From Agrobacterium vitis (lineage in GTDB: Bacteria; Pseudomonadota; Alphaproteobacteria; Rhizobiales; Rhizobiaceae), in the NCBI RefSeq assembly GCF_037039395.1, contig NZ_CP146244.1, positions 310,001 through 374,000 of the forward strand: a DNA stretch of 64,000 nt, given 5' to 3'. The notes beneath the pieces are model-generated. The model saw only the letters and a list, made by a program, of their open reading frames with translations, searched no databases and was not told the DNA's origin. The translations under genes were made by a program, and so were the position numbers. Numbering within the stretch: position 1 is the first letter of the stretch; each line of letters opens with the position of its first letter. Shown one piece after another: positions 25,862 to 34,891 of the stretch.

Positions 25862-26193
25862 TGATCACACGTTACGCCTTGTTTGAAGGTACGGTAAAGC
25901 CGGGGCAGACGGAGGCATTCCGCGCTGCTGTTCTCGAGACCATCTTGCCAAAATGGAAGCAGTTTCCAAAGGCGATGGATGTCAGAGTGTCCTTTGCCGA
26001 GGCCCGTGACGATGGCGCGCCGGAATTTCCGATGATCCTGGCGATCAACTATCCCGATCTGGAGGCGGTCGATGCCGCGCTGGCCAGCCCAGTTCGCACC
26101 GAAGCCCGTGCGGCAACCGAGGCTGTGCTTTCGCAGTTCTTCGATGGCCGCATCCATCATCACGTGACGGTTGCCAATGAATTTGCGCTCTGA
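25861..26193 (+). CDS. Small dimeric alpha/beta-barrel-like protein
   Basis: A 110-residue soluble protein (MITRYALFEGTVKPGQTEAFRAAVLETILPKWKQFPKAMDVRV...) with the alternating beta-alpha pattern of ferredoxin-like dimeric alpha/beta-barrel proteins (EthD-like). Its ATG overlaps the upstream stop by one base (TGATG), so it is coupled to the dehydrogenase. Similar small proteins are common in sugar catabolic operons; the function is unknown. Confidence 0.7.
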   Translation: MITRYALFEGTVKPGQTEAFRAAVLETILPKWKQFPKAMDVRVSFAEARDDGAPEFPMILAINYPDLEAVDAALASPVRTEARAATEAVLSQFFDGRIHHHVTVANEFAL

Positions 26194-26319
26194 CCATTGG
26201 CGCGTCGGGTCCCCTCCCCTGTTTGGGGTGGGTTTGTTGGTTGGAAAAGCTTTTAGCTGGCTTTTATTCACCTTATAAACACAGTGTAATGCGCTGATAA
26301 CCATAGCAGGGGCCATTGG

Positions 26320-27333
26320 GTGACTGATTTCCGCAAACCGCCAACCATGGCCGACATTGCCCGCGTCACGGGAGTGTCGCCGATGACGGTGTCGCGGGCC
26401 TTCAAGACCGATAGCCTGATCAGCAAGGAAACCCGAGATGCCATTCTGCAAGCGGCAGAAGATCTCGGCTATGTATTCGATTCCACTGCCTCCAATCTGA
26501 GATCGCAGCGTTCGGATTTTGTTGCGGTCACCATCCCCTCGATCAACATTGCCAATTTCGCCGATACGGTTGGCGGTCTTTCCGAGACGCTTGGCGCTTA
26601 CAAGATGCAAATCCTGCTCGGTTATACCAATTACGATATGCAGGAAGAGGAGCGGCTGATCGAGCAATTGCTGCGTCGCAAGCCGCAGGCCATTGTAGTG
26701 ACCGGTGGCAAGCATACGCCCCGGGCCCGCAAATTACTGGCCAATGCCCATATTCCAGTGATCGAAACCTGGGATGTGCCCTCCGAGCCGATTGGTCACT
26801 ATGTCGGCTTTTCCAATGCCGGTGCGGTTTGCGCCATGGTCGATCATTTCGTTGCTGTCGGCTATCGGCGACTGGCCTTCATTGGTGGGGATGTCGGGCG
26901 AGACACACGCGGTAGCGATCGCCGCAACGGATTTATTGCCGCGATGAACCGCCATGGGCTCGATGCATCGCGGTTGATCGCCGCCGGTCCACCGCCGATC
27001 TCGATGCGCGAAGGCGCGAATGCCATGACGCGGCTGCTGGAAACGCTGCCCGATACCGAGGCGGTGATTTGCGTATCCGACCTGTCGGCATTCGGCGCCT
27101 TGACGGAATGTCAGCGGCGCGGCATCGCCGTGCCAGAGGGGATCGCCATTGCCGGGTTTGGCAATTATGAAATCGGCGCGATATCCGTGCCGACGATTAC
27201 CACCATCAATGCCTTTTCCCGCGACATCGGCGAGAAGGCAGCACGGCTTATCCTGGATCTGCTCGACGGGCGGCCATTGGCTGGAAACATCACCATCACG
27301 CCCGAACTGATCCTGCGTGACAGCAGTCTGTAG
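26320..27333 (+). CDS. LacI-family repressor (GntR/IdnR-like)
   Basis: A 337-residue regulator. The N-terminal LacI helix-turn-helix is TMADIARVTGVSPMTVSRAF (residues about 9-28), with the hinge helix region SNLRSQRS. The periplasmic-binding-like effector domain includes YVGFSNAGAVCAMVDHF and FIGGDVGRDTRGSDRRNGF. The sequence pattern is that of gluconate/idonate repressors, and two GntR-like palindromes lie at the promoters of the surrounding operons. GTG start at 26320 behind GCAGGGG. The likely inducer is gluconate, idonate or a keto-derivative. Confidence 0.87.
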   Translation: MTDFRKPPTMADIARVTGVSPMTVSRAFKTDSLISKETRDAILQAAEDLGYVFDSTASNLRSQRSDFVAVTIPSINIANFADTVGGLSETLGAYKMQILLGYTNYDMQEEERLIEQLLRRKPQAIVVTGGKHTPRARKLLANAHIPVIETWDVPSEPIGHYVGFSNAGAVCAMVDHFVAVGYRRLAFIGGDVGRDTRGSDRRNGFIAAMNRHGLDASRLIAAGPPPISMREGANAMTRLLETLPDTEAVICVSDLSAFGALTECQRRGIAVPEGIAIAGFGNYEIGAISVPTITTINAFSRDIGEKAARLILDLLDGRPLAGNITITPELILRDSSL

Positions 27334-27341
27334 AGGGTAAA

Positions 27342-27374
27342 GCCATGCGCCGGTGAAAGCGCATGGCGTGGTTT
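27342..27374. terminator. Hairpin between convergent genes, probable terminator
   Basis: GCCATGCGC at 27342-27350 pairs with GCGCATGGC at 27359-27367 and is followed by GTGGTTTT. It separates the LacI gene from the ABC binding-protein gene. Confidence 0.6.
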
Positions 27375-27379
27375 TCAGC

Positions 27380-28474
27380 TTATTTGTCCCAGATCTTCTT
27401 ATAGGCATCCCGATAGCCATTGTCGGGATCGAAACTGTTTTTCGGGCCGCCATCGAATTCGACATTGTCGGCGGTTACCACATGCAGCGGAGACATATAG
27501 CCGGACCATTTTTCGCCGTTGAGGGCTCGGTTCAGCTCATCCACCAATTGCCAGCCTTGCAGGTTCAAGGGCTCGGCGACCGTCACTTTCTGGTACTGAG
27601 CGGCGCGGATGCGCTGATAGGCGGATTCGGAGCCATCCCCTGCTGCAACATTGATCGGTGCATCGGTTCCCCCCTTCCCTGCCGAGGCGAGCGATGGTCC
27701 CATGAAGTCGAAGTAAAGGTCGTTGATGGCCAGCGAATGGGTCCAGCTGTCGCCGTATTTCTGCAACAGCGAGGTCGTCAGCTGCGGCATGCGCTGCGAG
27801 GTTTCGGCAATCGGCGTATCGACATAGGCTAGAACCTTGCCGCCCAGCCGCTCGATTTCTTCCTTCATCTTGTCAGCCTTGGCGATGGCGATGGCATAGG
27901 TGGAGTCGGTAAAGATGATGACGCCGGGCTTGCCCTTGGCATCAACAAAGGCCCAGTTGGCGGCGGCTTTCGACACTTCCATGGCATCGGTGCTGATATT
28001 GGCGAACAGGCCGTTCTTCTCGTCCGGTCCGATGGTGGGGCCAGCATGCCAGGCGACCAGCGGTATTTTGGCGGCTTTCGCCTGTTCCAGCGCCGGTGCC
28101 TGTTCAACGGCATCGAAACCGTCGATGATGATGGCGTCGGGCCTCAAGGCCATGGCTTGGCCAAAGGCAGCGGTACGACCTCCAATCGAGCCTGCACCAT
28201 CCAGCACCTTGACCTGCCAGCCGATGGCCTTGGCGGCTTCCTCGACGCCATTGCTGACACCCAGGATACCACCGTTTTTCAGATCGCCGGCGAGAACAAC
28301 AATGGTTTTTCCCGGCTGTGGTTTCGGTGCGCTTTTGGGTCCGTCCCAAGTGGTGACCTTGCTGGCATATTTATCGACCACTGCCTTGGCTTCGGCCATC
28401 GGATCGGCCCAGGCGTGGCCCGCCGTGAGCAGTATCAAGGCGCCGGTTGCTTGCAGGATATGTCTGCGTTTCAT
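27380..28474 (-). CDS. Sugar-type ABC transporter, periplasmic binding protein
   Basis: A 364-residue protein with a signal peptide (MKRRHILQATGALILLTAGHAWA) and a type I periplasmic-binding fold (IVVLAGDLKNGGILGVSNGVEEAAKAIGWQV, ALRPDAIIIDGFDA, GVIIFTDSTYAIAIAKADKM). The ATG at 28474 is 7 nt after GGAGG and preferred over 28480. It is the last gene of the importer operon behind operator 2, an unusual order because the binding protein usually comes first. A sugar acid ligand is inferred from shared regulation. Confidence 0.82.
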   Translation of the reverse strand: MKRRHILQATGALILLTAGHAWADPMAEAKAVVDKYASKVTTWDGPKSAPKPQPGKTIVVLAGDLKNGGILGVSNGVEEAAKAIGWQVKVLDGAGSIGGRTAAFGQAMALRPDAIIIDGFDAVEQAPALEQAKAAKIPLVAWHAGPTIGPDEKNGLFANISTDAMEVSKAAANWAFVDAKGKPGVIIFTDSTYAIAIAKADKMKEEIERLGGKVLAYVDTPIAETSQRMPQLTTSLLQKYGDSWTHSLAINDLYFDFMGPSLASAGKGGTDAPINVAAGDGSESAYQRIRAAQYQKVTVAEPLNLQGWQLVDELNRALNGEKWSGYMSPLHVVTADNVEFDGGPKNSFDPDNGYRDAYKKIWDK

Positions 28475-28513
28475 GTCCATTCCTCCCTCTGGAAATTACT
28501 GAACTGGATGCTG

Positions 28514-29572
28514 TTATTGTTGTTTAGGTTGAGGCGTGCTGACTGGCGCCATGCGACCTGAAAGGCTGCGCCGTCGTTGGGCGTAGCCAGCAATGCCGAT
28601 GGCGACGAGTAATGTGACGCCGTTAAACAATGGCTCGACATAGAAGGACCCGCCGATCTGCTGGATGCCGGCAATGCCGACGGCCAGGATAATCACGCCG
28701 ATCATCGTGCCCCAGACATTGACGCGGCCAGGCCTGATAGTGGTGGACCCAAGAAAGGCGCCAACCAGGGCCGGGAGCAGATATTCCAAACCGACGCTGG
28801 CCTGGCCGATCCGCAGCTTTGAGGCGAGCAGTACGCCAGCCACCGCAGCAAGTGTGCCTGACGTGATAAAGGCACCGATAACGAAGCGGCGAACGGGAAT
28901 ACCGTTCAGCGCGGCGGCCTTTGGATTGGCACCGATGGCGTAGACGTAGCGTCCAAGCGGTGTGTATTCGAGTACCAGCCACATCACCACCGCCAGAACG
29001 AGAACATAGAGGCCGGTAATCGGCAGGCCAAAAACCATGGTGCCGTTCAGGCTGTAAAAACCTTGCGGCAACATGCCAACCATTTGGCGCCCGCCGGTAT
29101 GCCAGAGCGCGATGGCGTAGAGCACGGTGCCTGTGCCGAGGGTAGCAATAAAGCTGTCGATCTTGGCGACTTCGACCAGGAGGCCATTAAGGAAGCCGGT
29201 AAAGGCGCCGAGTGCGATGACGACCAGCACCGCCACTGGCCAAGGCAGGCCGAACATGGTTTGCAGGCTAATGGCCAGCACGTGCCAGAGCACGATGCCA
29301 TAGCCGATGGTGAGATCGATCCGTCCTGCTGCCATAGGGATCATGGCGGCCAGTGACAGAATGGCGATAATTGTCTTGTCGGAGATGATCGAGCGCAGGT
29401 TCAGAACTGTTGGAAAGGTCTGCGGCAAGAGAATGGAAAACAGCAGGATCAGCGCAGCGGTCAGAATGACCAGACCGTAGACCGGCAGCAGACGCTGGAT
29501 TTTCTGTATTGTGCTCATGCCGGAAAGCTCGGCTCGCGTTGGCTCCAACGCGTTGGATTCGATGGATTGCAT
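28514..29572 (-). CDS. Sugar-type ABC transporter permease (RbsC/YtfT family)
   Basis: A 352-residue membrane protein with about eight to ten transmembrane segments. Family motifs include AMIPMAAGRIDLTIGYGIVLWHV, FIATLGTGTVLYAIALWHTGG and YAIGANPKAAALNGIPVRRFVIGAF. GGGAGAG precedes the ATG at 29572. The upstream ATPase gene overlaps this start, ending at 29589 only 17 bp away, consistent with one transcript. GRIDLT replaces the more usual GGIDLS. Confidence 0.84.
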   Translation of the reverse strand: MQSIESNALEPTRAELSGMSTIQKIQRLLPVYGLVILTAALILLFSILLPQTFPTVLNLRSIISDKTIIAILSLAAMIPMAAGRIDLTIGYGIVLWHVLAISLQTMFGLPWPVAVLVVIALGAFTGFLNGLLVEVAKIDSFIATLGTGTVLYAIALWHTGGRQMVGMLPQGFYSLNGTMVFGLPITGLYVLVLAVVMWLVLEYTPLGRYVYAIGANPKAAALNGIPVRRFVIGAFITSGTLAAVAGVLLASKLRIGQASVGLEYLLPALVGAFLGSTTIRPGRVNVWGTMIGVIILAVGIAGIQQIGGSFYVEPLFNGVTLLVAIGIAGYAQRRRSLSGRMAPVSTPQPKQQ

Positions 29573-29588
29573 TGGTTCTCTCCCAGGT

Positions 29589-31085
29589 TCAGGCCGCATC
29601 CGAGGCGGAGGCTGCGGCGATCACCGCTTCTGTTGTCAGGTCCGGCCCGCTCAACTCTCGCAGAATCTGGCCGCGAGAAAATACCAGCGCCCGCTGGCAG
29701 ATATGGGCGATTTCCTCAAAATCGGTGGAGACCACCAGGACGGCCAATCCGCCCGCGACGGCCTCGGCGATCAGGCGATAGATGTCGGCTTTGGCGCCGA
29801 CATCGACACCGGCGGTCGGATCTTCGGCCACCAGCAGGCGACGACCTGTCGCCAGCCAGCGACCCACCACGACCTTTTGCTGGTTGCCGCCGGAAAGCGC
29901 TTCTATCGCAAGGCTCTGGTCGTTGGGCCGCAAGCCGACACGCGCGCCAATCGCATAAGCTTGGGCCGCTTCCTTGGCAGGGGTCAGAAAGGAAAGGAGA
30001 CGGCGGCCCGAGGCGGCAGGATTGATGAAGGTGTTTTCCCGCAGGCTCAAGGACATGGCCACCGACTCTTCTGTTCGGTCGCGGGCGATCAATCCGACCC
30101 CGCTTGCCATGGCCGTTGAGGAATTGGTGAGATCGACAGAGCGGCCGGAAATCGTAACGGTGCCGGAGGCGGGCTCAGCGCCGAACAATGCGCGACCGAC
30201 CAATTCATGACCCGCGCCGCGCAGGCCGACAAGTCCGAGCAATTCACCTTGGCGGATGTCGAAAGACACCGGCCCTGCCCCACGGCAGCCAAGCTCTCTG
30301 ACGCTAACGATGGCGGGTCCTGCGGGACTTGTGCTCTTGGTGAAAAGTTGATCGGCTTTGCGTCCGACGATCATCCTGATCAATTCGTCAGGCGTTGTTT
30401 GGTTGACAGGCTTTTCACCGACGAGTTGTCCATCCCGCAGGACGGCGACGCGGTCGGCGATGCGGAAGATTTCGTCAAGGCGATGCGAGACATAGATCAT
30501 TGCCACGCCGCGTTCTTTTAGCGGCCGGATTGCCGCGAATAGTTTTTCTACTTCGTCTTCCGGTAGGCTGGCGGTCGGCTCGTCCAATACCAGCACATCA
30601 GCTTCGACCGCGAGCGCACGGGCAATTGCGACCAGGGATTTTTCGGTACGTGTCAGGCTTTGAATTCGCGTTGAAGGATCGAAGTCACAGCCCACGAGAG
30701 CCAGGGCCGAGGCTGTACGCTTTTCGGTCGCCTTCCAATGGATAAGGCGATTGCGTATGGAATAGCCTTGAGCGAGACCGACATTTTCTGCGACGGTCAT
30801 CCATTCGATCAAACCGAGATCCTGATGAATGAAGGCAACGGGCTGACGCTGGTTTGGCTTTGGAGGGCGATGGTTGTAGGGCTCGCCCCGAAATCTGATT
30901 TGGCCGAGATCCGGCTTGTAAATACCAGCGAGGGTCTTGATCAGGGTCGATTTGCCAGCGCCGTTTTCGCCAAGCAGTGCGAGGATTTCACCGGGTCGCA
31001 GGTCAAGCGAAACGTTTGACAGGGCGCGTGTTCCGCCGAAGGTTTTTGTGATCGCACAAAATTCCAGCAGTTTTTCGTCGACCAT
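29589..31085 (-). CDS. Sugar-type ABC transporter ATP-binding protein (two ABC domains)
   Basis: A 498-residue RbsA/XylG-type protein. The first ABC domain has GENGAGKS, Walker B LVLDEPTASLP and YVSHRLDEIF. Its signature is SLTRTEKSLVAIARAL, not a canonical LSGGQ. The second has a degenerate P-loop (GLRGAGHELVGRALFG) but a good signature LSGGNQQKVV and Walker B-like LLVAEDPTAGVDVG. The ATG at 31085 is 7 nt after GGGAGGAG. It heads the importer operon, with operator 2 35 bp upstream of the start codon. Confidence 0.86.
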   Translation of the reverse strand: MVDEKLLEFCAITKTFGGTRALSNVSLDLRPGEILALLGENGAGKSTLIKTLAGIYKPDLGQIRFRGEPYNHRPPKPNQRQPVAFIHQDLGLIEWMTVAENVGLAQGYSIRNRLIHWKATEKRTASALALVGCDFDPSTRIQSLTRTEKSLVAIARALAVEADVLVLDEPTASLPEDEVEKLFAAIRPLKERGVAMIYVSHRLDEIFRIADRVAVLRDGQLVGEKPVNQTTPDELIRMIVGRKADQLFTKSTSPAGPAIVSVRELGCRGAGPVSFDIRQGELLGLVGLRGAGHELVGRALFGAEPASGTVTISGRSVDLTNSSTAMASGVGLIARDRTEESVAMSLSLRENTFINPAASGRRLLSFLTPAKEAAQAYAIGARVGLRPNDQSLAIEALSGGNQQKVVVGRWLATGRRLLVAEDPTAGVDVGAKADIYRLIAEAVAGGLAVLVVSTDFEEIAHICQRALVFSRGQILRELSGPDLTTEAVIAAASASDAA

Positions 31086-31118
31086 TGTTACTCCTCCCAA
31101 AGTCACAGACAATTACCG

Positions 31119-31136
31119 TATGTTATCGATAACATA
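31119..31136. promoter_or_regulatory. Operator 2 (ATGTTATCGATAACAT)
   Basis: The 16-bp palindrome at 31120-31135 is identical to the one at 23651-23666 and is flanked by T and A, making 18 bp symmetric. It lies 35 bp upstream of the importer ATPase start, where a repressor would block transcription. Identity of all 16 positions strongly suggests the same LacI regulator. Confidence 0.88.
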
Positions 31137-32157
31137 TCGTCAAGTGACGTCGTAAGAGCTCGTGCAAGTGGAAAACAAGGGTAAACTTATTTCGAGTTGT
31201 GTAATTATTTATGCAACTTACGCGATAACTTGGAGAGAGTCGTGGCTTGTGGAAGTGGAAGCCTGTTTTCTGAGGACACAGGAAGCAAGCGGTTAAAAAG
31301 AGGCGATGCTGTAGCCGACGAAGAATTCGTCGGTCATTCGGGCTTCACGAAATCTTTCTGGCTGTGTTCACCCTCTGGCTTTGGCTTGCATTGATTAAGC
31401 GTTCGGTTTTGAGAGGGACTGCTATATGAAGGGTGGTGCGATAGACTTTTGCTTGCGCTGACAGGCTTGCGCAGTTCATTTTCAATAAAGCTATTGGGAG
31501 AGAAAAGGTCGCCTCTATGAAGGTTGCCCTTAACCTGAAATTGATATCGTCAGTTGGTTTGCAAGGGCTCGTATTGTGCGCAAGAGGTGTTTGTGTGTTG
31601 CACGGTGAGGAACGTTGTGGGTGGAGGGCGATGATCTAAATAGACCTGGATCGTGCCTCTCTTGATTATTGTGGTCTTGATCGTTTGGCTAGCTCAGCGC
31701 CGTATTTTCCATCCCGGCGCCTTTGCCGCACTTCTTGCGATGACGTTTGTGTTTGAATGCGGTGGATGCTTCAATCTTATTGCTGAGTCCAGTCTAAACG
31801 ATGCCGTGGATGGTTTCTTCTTTCCGGCCCACGCCCTCTCCTCACCCCTCCCTCGGGGCTTGTCGGCTATGGGTTGGAGTATCATGGTGAGAGCTGCTGA
31901 TTTTTTCGCCATCAATTTTTTCGGGCTCGTTGCTTGTTGGTTGTCGAAAATCACAGCGACCTTCGCCTGTTTTTAAGCCGACGTTTTTCCGTCACTTGAT
32001 TCCGCGGTTTGTTGGTTCGCTTATGCGAATGCGCCTCCAAGGATGGGCGGCCGTCGCGTGTGTGGAGCCGGAGCTGAGATTTCGATCGCATAAGGATACG
32101 GAAGGTCATTTGCGTTTTGGGCTGCGGAGGCAGCCTTAAGGAGGTGGCTTTTGCCCT

Positions 32158-32206
32158 GTTGACAGCTGTCAACGATAGAAGATGTGCGGCGTTGACAGCT
32201 GTCAAC
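32158..32206. promoter_or_regulatory. Two phased palindromes GTTGACAGCTGTCAAC
   Basis: Perfect 16-bp palindromes lie at 32158-32173 and 32191-32206, with centres 33 bp apart, close to three helical turns. This arrangement is typical for cooperative binding of two dimers of one regulator. The nearest supported downstream gene is at 32613, 400 bp away, so the controlled gene is unclear. A third, near-identical copy is at 19438. Confidence 0.6.
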
Positions 32207-32612
32207 AGTGACAATCTGTCTGCCGTAACGGATCGGCGTCCGGTGCCTTAATGAAATAGGTGCCTCTGGTGAATTCTATTTAAGAAGATAGGACGTCAAA
32301 AGCCGATGCTCACTCCATGCGCTACGCACAGCCCTTCGAATGGGTGACACAGAGAATGTCGCGAATTAAAAAATGGTCAGGATGCGCGCAAAATTCACCA
32401 CTTCTTTACTCCTGTCGGTGCATAACTCAGCCAAGCGCGAAATGTAGTGCGTACGCGCGGTTTTCTTCTGAGCATAAGCAGTAGGCTTTTACGCTCCAAA
32501 GGGTTGCCCCTTTTCTCCACGATAAAACATCCCTAGTTTTTTAAGGTCTGCCTCGACTTTGCCATGCGAATCGTGTCAGCGCACTGCTCCAATAAAAAAC
32601 AGGAGTGGGTCC

Positions 32613-32945
32613 ATGGCTCGTTTCGATCATGAAGATCAACTGGCCGATATTATGCGGCAATTTTTCGAAACACGTGATGCAGCGCGTGCCTTGCGGGTTC
32701 GCCTGGAAACTCAGCGGCGGGAAATGGGTGTGTCGGTCGCCGCGTTTTATGATCCTCGCAGCAATCCGGTCTATGCCGCAGATATTCTTCGCCATCTCGA
32801 TTTGCGCCAAAACCAGGCGAACCTTCTTGAGGCTGCCGAAAGGAAAGTCACCGGTCAATCCTCACCGGAGACTGGTGACAAGCAAAACGAGATGATTGGT
32901 TTGCCTTTCTCTCTGGAGGATGAAAATCTCGGTACTGAATCGTAA
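32613..32945 (+). CDS. Small hypothetical protein
   Basis: A 110-residue, charged, largely helical protein (MARFDHEDQLADIMRQFFETRDAARALRVRLETQRREMG...). AGGAG at 32601 lies 7 nt before the ATG at 32613. The frame extends further upstream, but the ribosome site supports this start. No family recognised; no signal peptide or membrane segment. It stands alone, with gene-poor DNA on both sides. Confidence 0.6.
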   Translation: MARFDHEDQLADIMRQFFETRDAARALRVRLETQRREMGVSVAAFYDPRSNPVYAADILRHLDLRQNQANLLEAAERKVTGQSSPETGDKQNEMIGLPFSLEDENLGTES

Positions 32946-33651
32946 TCCAGATTGGCCGAAGCGATCCGCTTGGCCCCGCTGATCTGAAATCACATCATTG
33001 CGATCCGCGTCCCGTCTCGTGTGATTCAAGCTGCAACAGCATGGTGCGTGTGAAAACCGCGCCATGCTGTGCGCGCCGTCAGCGCACTTGGTCTGCGAAG
33101 AACACTTCCTCAATCCATAGCCGACCTGTTGGCAGGCAATCGGCTTTCCGTATCCCGCAACATGCATCTAAGATTTCGTTGCCGCTGTATCAGCGAAGAA
33201 AGCCAAGGAGGGGAGGGCTGCAAATCATTCTGCCGCTGTGACGGCGGGATCGTTTTAGCCCCAAGGGATCACAGCCGCCCAATGCAATTCAAGGGCTCCC
33301 AGTCATTGCATAATACATACATCAAGTCGGTTTATGCTCGCAGTGTGATGTAAGTCAAATTCCCCATCACTCAAACCGCACTGCTTTTTCACCGTCCCAA
33401 AGACGTAGAACCTATTACGGTGACGCCGGTTTTTTCATTCTTTTACCGTAATCATCGCCAAAAGATGTAGGCATGTGTTTTCCACCATTACCAAGTGAAA
33501 AGCGAAAATAGGCTTTTCATCCGGTGCCAATCGTGGCATAATAAGTGACTAAAGCAGGTCGGATGCTTAATCCTGTAGATTTTCGCAGTATGCCTGACGA
33601 AAGTTAAAGCCCTCTTCCCTTTCATTGTCTCCTTCGTGTAACGTAAATTCA
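32946..33651. other. Intergenic region without recognised gene
   Basis: About 700 bp. An imperfect hairpin (GGCCGAAGCG-ATC-CGCTTGGCC) just after the small gene may end its transcript. Short open frames at 33041-33241 and 33069-33353 have no ribosome site. Presumably it includes the promoter of the next gene. Confidence 0.45.
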
Positions 33652-34761
33652 ATGCGTTACGTGATCGATTCATTGCCCTGGCAAAAGCTTGTTCAACCGC
33701 TCTCGGCGGCAGGTGAAGCATTTGTGCGTCTGGATGAGCGGGCTGCTCGTTCGGCTGTCGGAAGCGGATTGCGTGAACGAATGCATTATGCCGATGCCAT
33801 TGCCTCGTTATGGGTAGATGGAGAATTGGTTCATATGGAGGATCTGGTCTTTCATGATGCCCGGATGGATACGCGCACGCCCACCCACGAACTGACCATT
33901 GCCCATCTGATTTTGCGCAGCCGTCGAGAGCTCGTTCAGCGTGAGCCTTCCTGGGCATTTAGCGATGTGGGTTTGCTGCGGCTTCGTGGCCGTGACCATT
34001 GGCTTTCGCAGAACATGACACTGCCCGTACCGCAGGCCATATCCGCGCCTGAGGAACTTGCTGCCGAAGGCAGCGTCGAAGATGCCTTTCAGGCAGAGCT
34101 GGATCGCTTCGATGCTGTTTTGAAGCGAAGTGAAACCGTGCTCGACGATGTCGGCAAGATGCGGTTGCGACCGCGTGCCGAAGATCCGCAGGCCGTGGTT
34201 TATGATCCGGATTGGAACGAGGAGGCACGGCTTGCAGAGTGGCAGACCCTGCTTGGCGATGTTCAGGCGCTTCCTCCCGTACTTGCCGCAGCCTGTCTGC
34301 TCGACGCCTGGCAAAGCCAGGAGGTCAGTGAGCATAGTCCCTGGCTTGGCCGTCTTTTGGCGGCAGCCTATCTGCAAAAGGCCGGAGTGGCGCAATTTCA
34401 TCTTCCAGCACTATCGGTCGGACTGCGGGCTGTGCCGCGTGAACAGCGCCAGTCTCCCAACCGCACCCAGCGTCTGCTCGCCATTCTTGAGGCTTTCGAA
34501 AAGGGCGCCCAACTAGGCTTGAAGGAACATGACCGGCTGATATTGGCGCGGGGCAATCTGGAGCGGCGGGCCATTGGCAAACGCGGTTCGTCAAAGCTAC
34601 CGGATCTGATTGATCTGGTCTTGTCGCGTCCGCTCGTATCGGCGGGCCTTGTCGTAAAATATCTCGACGTCACCCCGCAAGGAGCGCTTGGTCTGATCCG
34701 GCAATTGCCGCTACGCGAATTGACCGGACGAGGGCGTTATCGTGCCTGGGGAATCCTGTAA
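33652..34761 (+). CDS. RHE_PE00001/DUF1612 family protein with C-terminal HTH
   Basis: A 369-residue protein of a family found mainly on rhizobial plasmids. The N-terminal DUF1612-like part includes LRERMHYADAIASLWVDGELVHMEDLVFHDARMD. The C-terminus LIDLVLSRPLVSAGLVVKYLDVTPQGALGLIRQLPLRELTGRGRYRAWGIL matches the HTH_13-type helix-turn-helix, which resembles Fic/DOC-associated wHTH segments. No enzymatic motif is obvious. It is likely DNA-binding. It lies upstream of, but probably not in, the ytf-like operon, which has its own operator in between. Confidence 0.8.
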   Translation: MRYVIDSLPWQKLVQPLSAAGEAFVRLDERAARSAVGSGLRERMHYADAIASLWVDGELVHMEDLVFHDARMDTRTPTHELTIAHLILRSRRELVQREPSWAFSDVGLLRLRGRDHWLSQNMTLPVPQAISAPEELAAEGSVEDAFQAELDRFDAVLKRSETVLDDVGKMRLRPRAEDPQAVVYDPDWNEEARLAEWQTLLGDVQALPPVLAAACLLDAWQSQEVSEHSPWLGRLLAAAYLQKAGVAQFHLPALSVGLRAVPREQRQSPNRTQRLLAILEAFEKGAQLGLKEHDRLILARGNLERRAIGKRGSSKLPDLIDLVLSRPLVSAGLVVKYLDVTPQGALGLIRQLPLRELTGRGRYRAWGIL

Positions 34762-34776
34762 TGATAAGGTGGAAAG

Positions 34777-34803
34777 TATATGCTGCAATGCAGCATATAT
34801 AAT
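34777..34803 (+). promoter_or_regulatory. Promoter with 23-bp palindromic operator
   Basis: TATATGCTGCA and its exact complement TGCAGCATATA flank a single central A at 34777-34799. A consensus -10 TATAAT (34798-34803) overlaps the right arm. It lies 90 bp upstream of the ytfQ-like start, and the GntR-type regulator at the end of that operon is the likely binder. Confidence 0.78.
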
Positions 34804-34891
34804 ACTACTAATCAGCTTTACAGCTCTCATATTTCTGCTTATGAATTTAAGCAGACGTCATGGAGGTGACGTTTTTTTTGGGAGGACATCC

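Larger units (their letters stand above)
31086..32612. other. Gene-poor region
   Basis: About 1.5 kb between the importer operon and the small gene at 32613. Apart from operator 2 and a pair of palindromes near 32.2 kb, I see no supported gene. Open frames at 31197-31394, 31653-31976 and 31951-32214 lack ribosome sites and have implausible composition. Base composition is more AT-rich than the flanks, so this may be degenerate or acquired DNA. Confidence 0.5.

Noticed and set aside
32158..32206. Palindrome pair as transcription terminators
   Set aside because: The arms have no loop and no T-tract, which does not suit RNA hairpins; DNA-binding sites fit better.
31197..32214. Open frames in the gene-poor region (for example 31653-31976 with a hydrophobic start)
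   Set aside because: No ribosome sites, no recognisable family and low-complexity or cysteine/arginine-rich composition typical of chance frames.
33041..33353. Two overlapping short frames upstream of the DUF1612-type gene
   Set aside because: No ribosome site or family resemblance, and they overlap each other in different frames.
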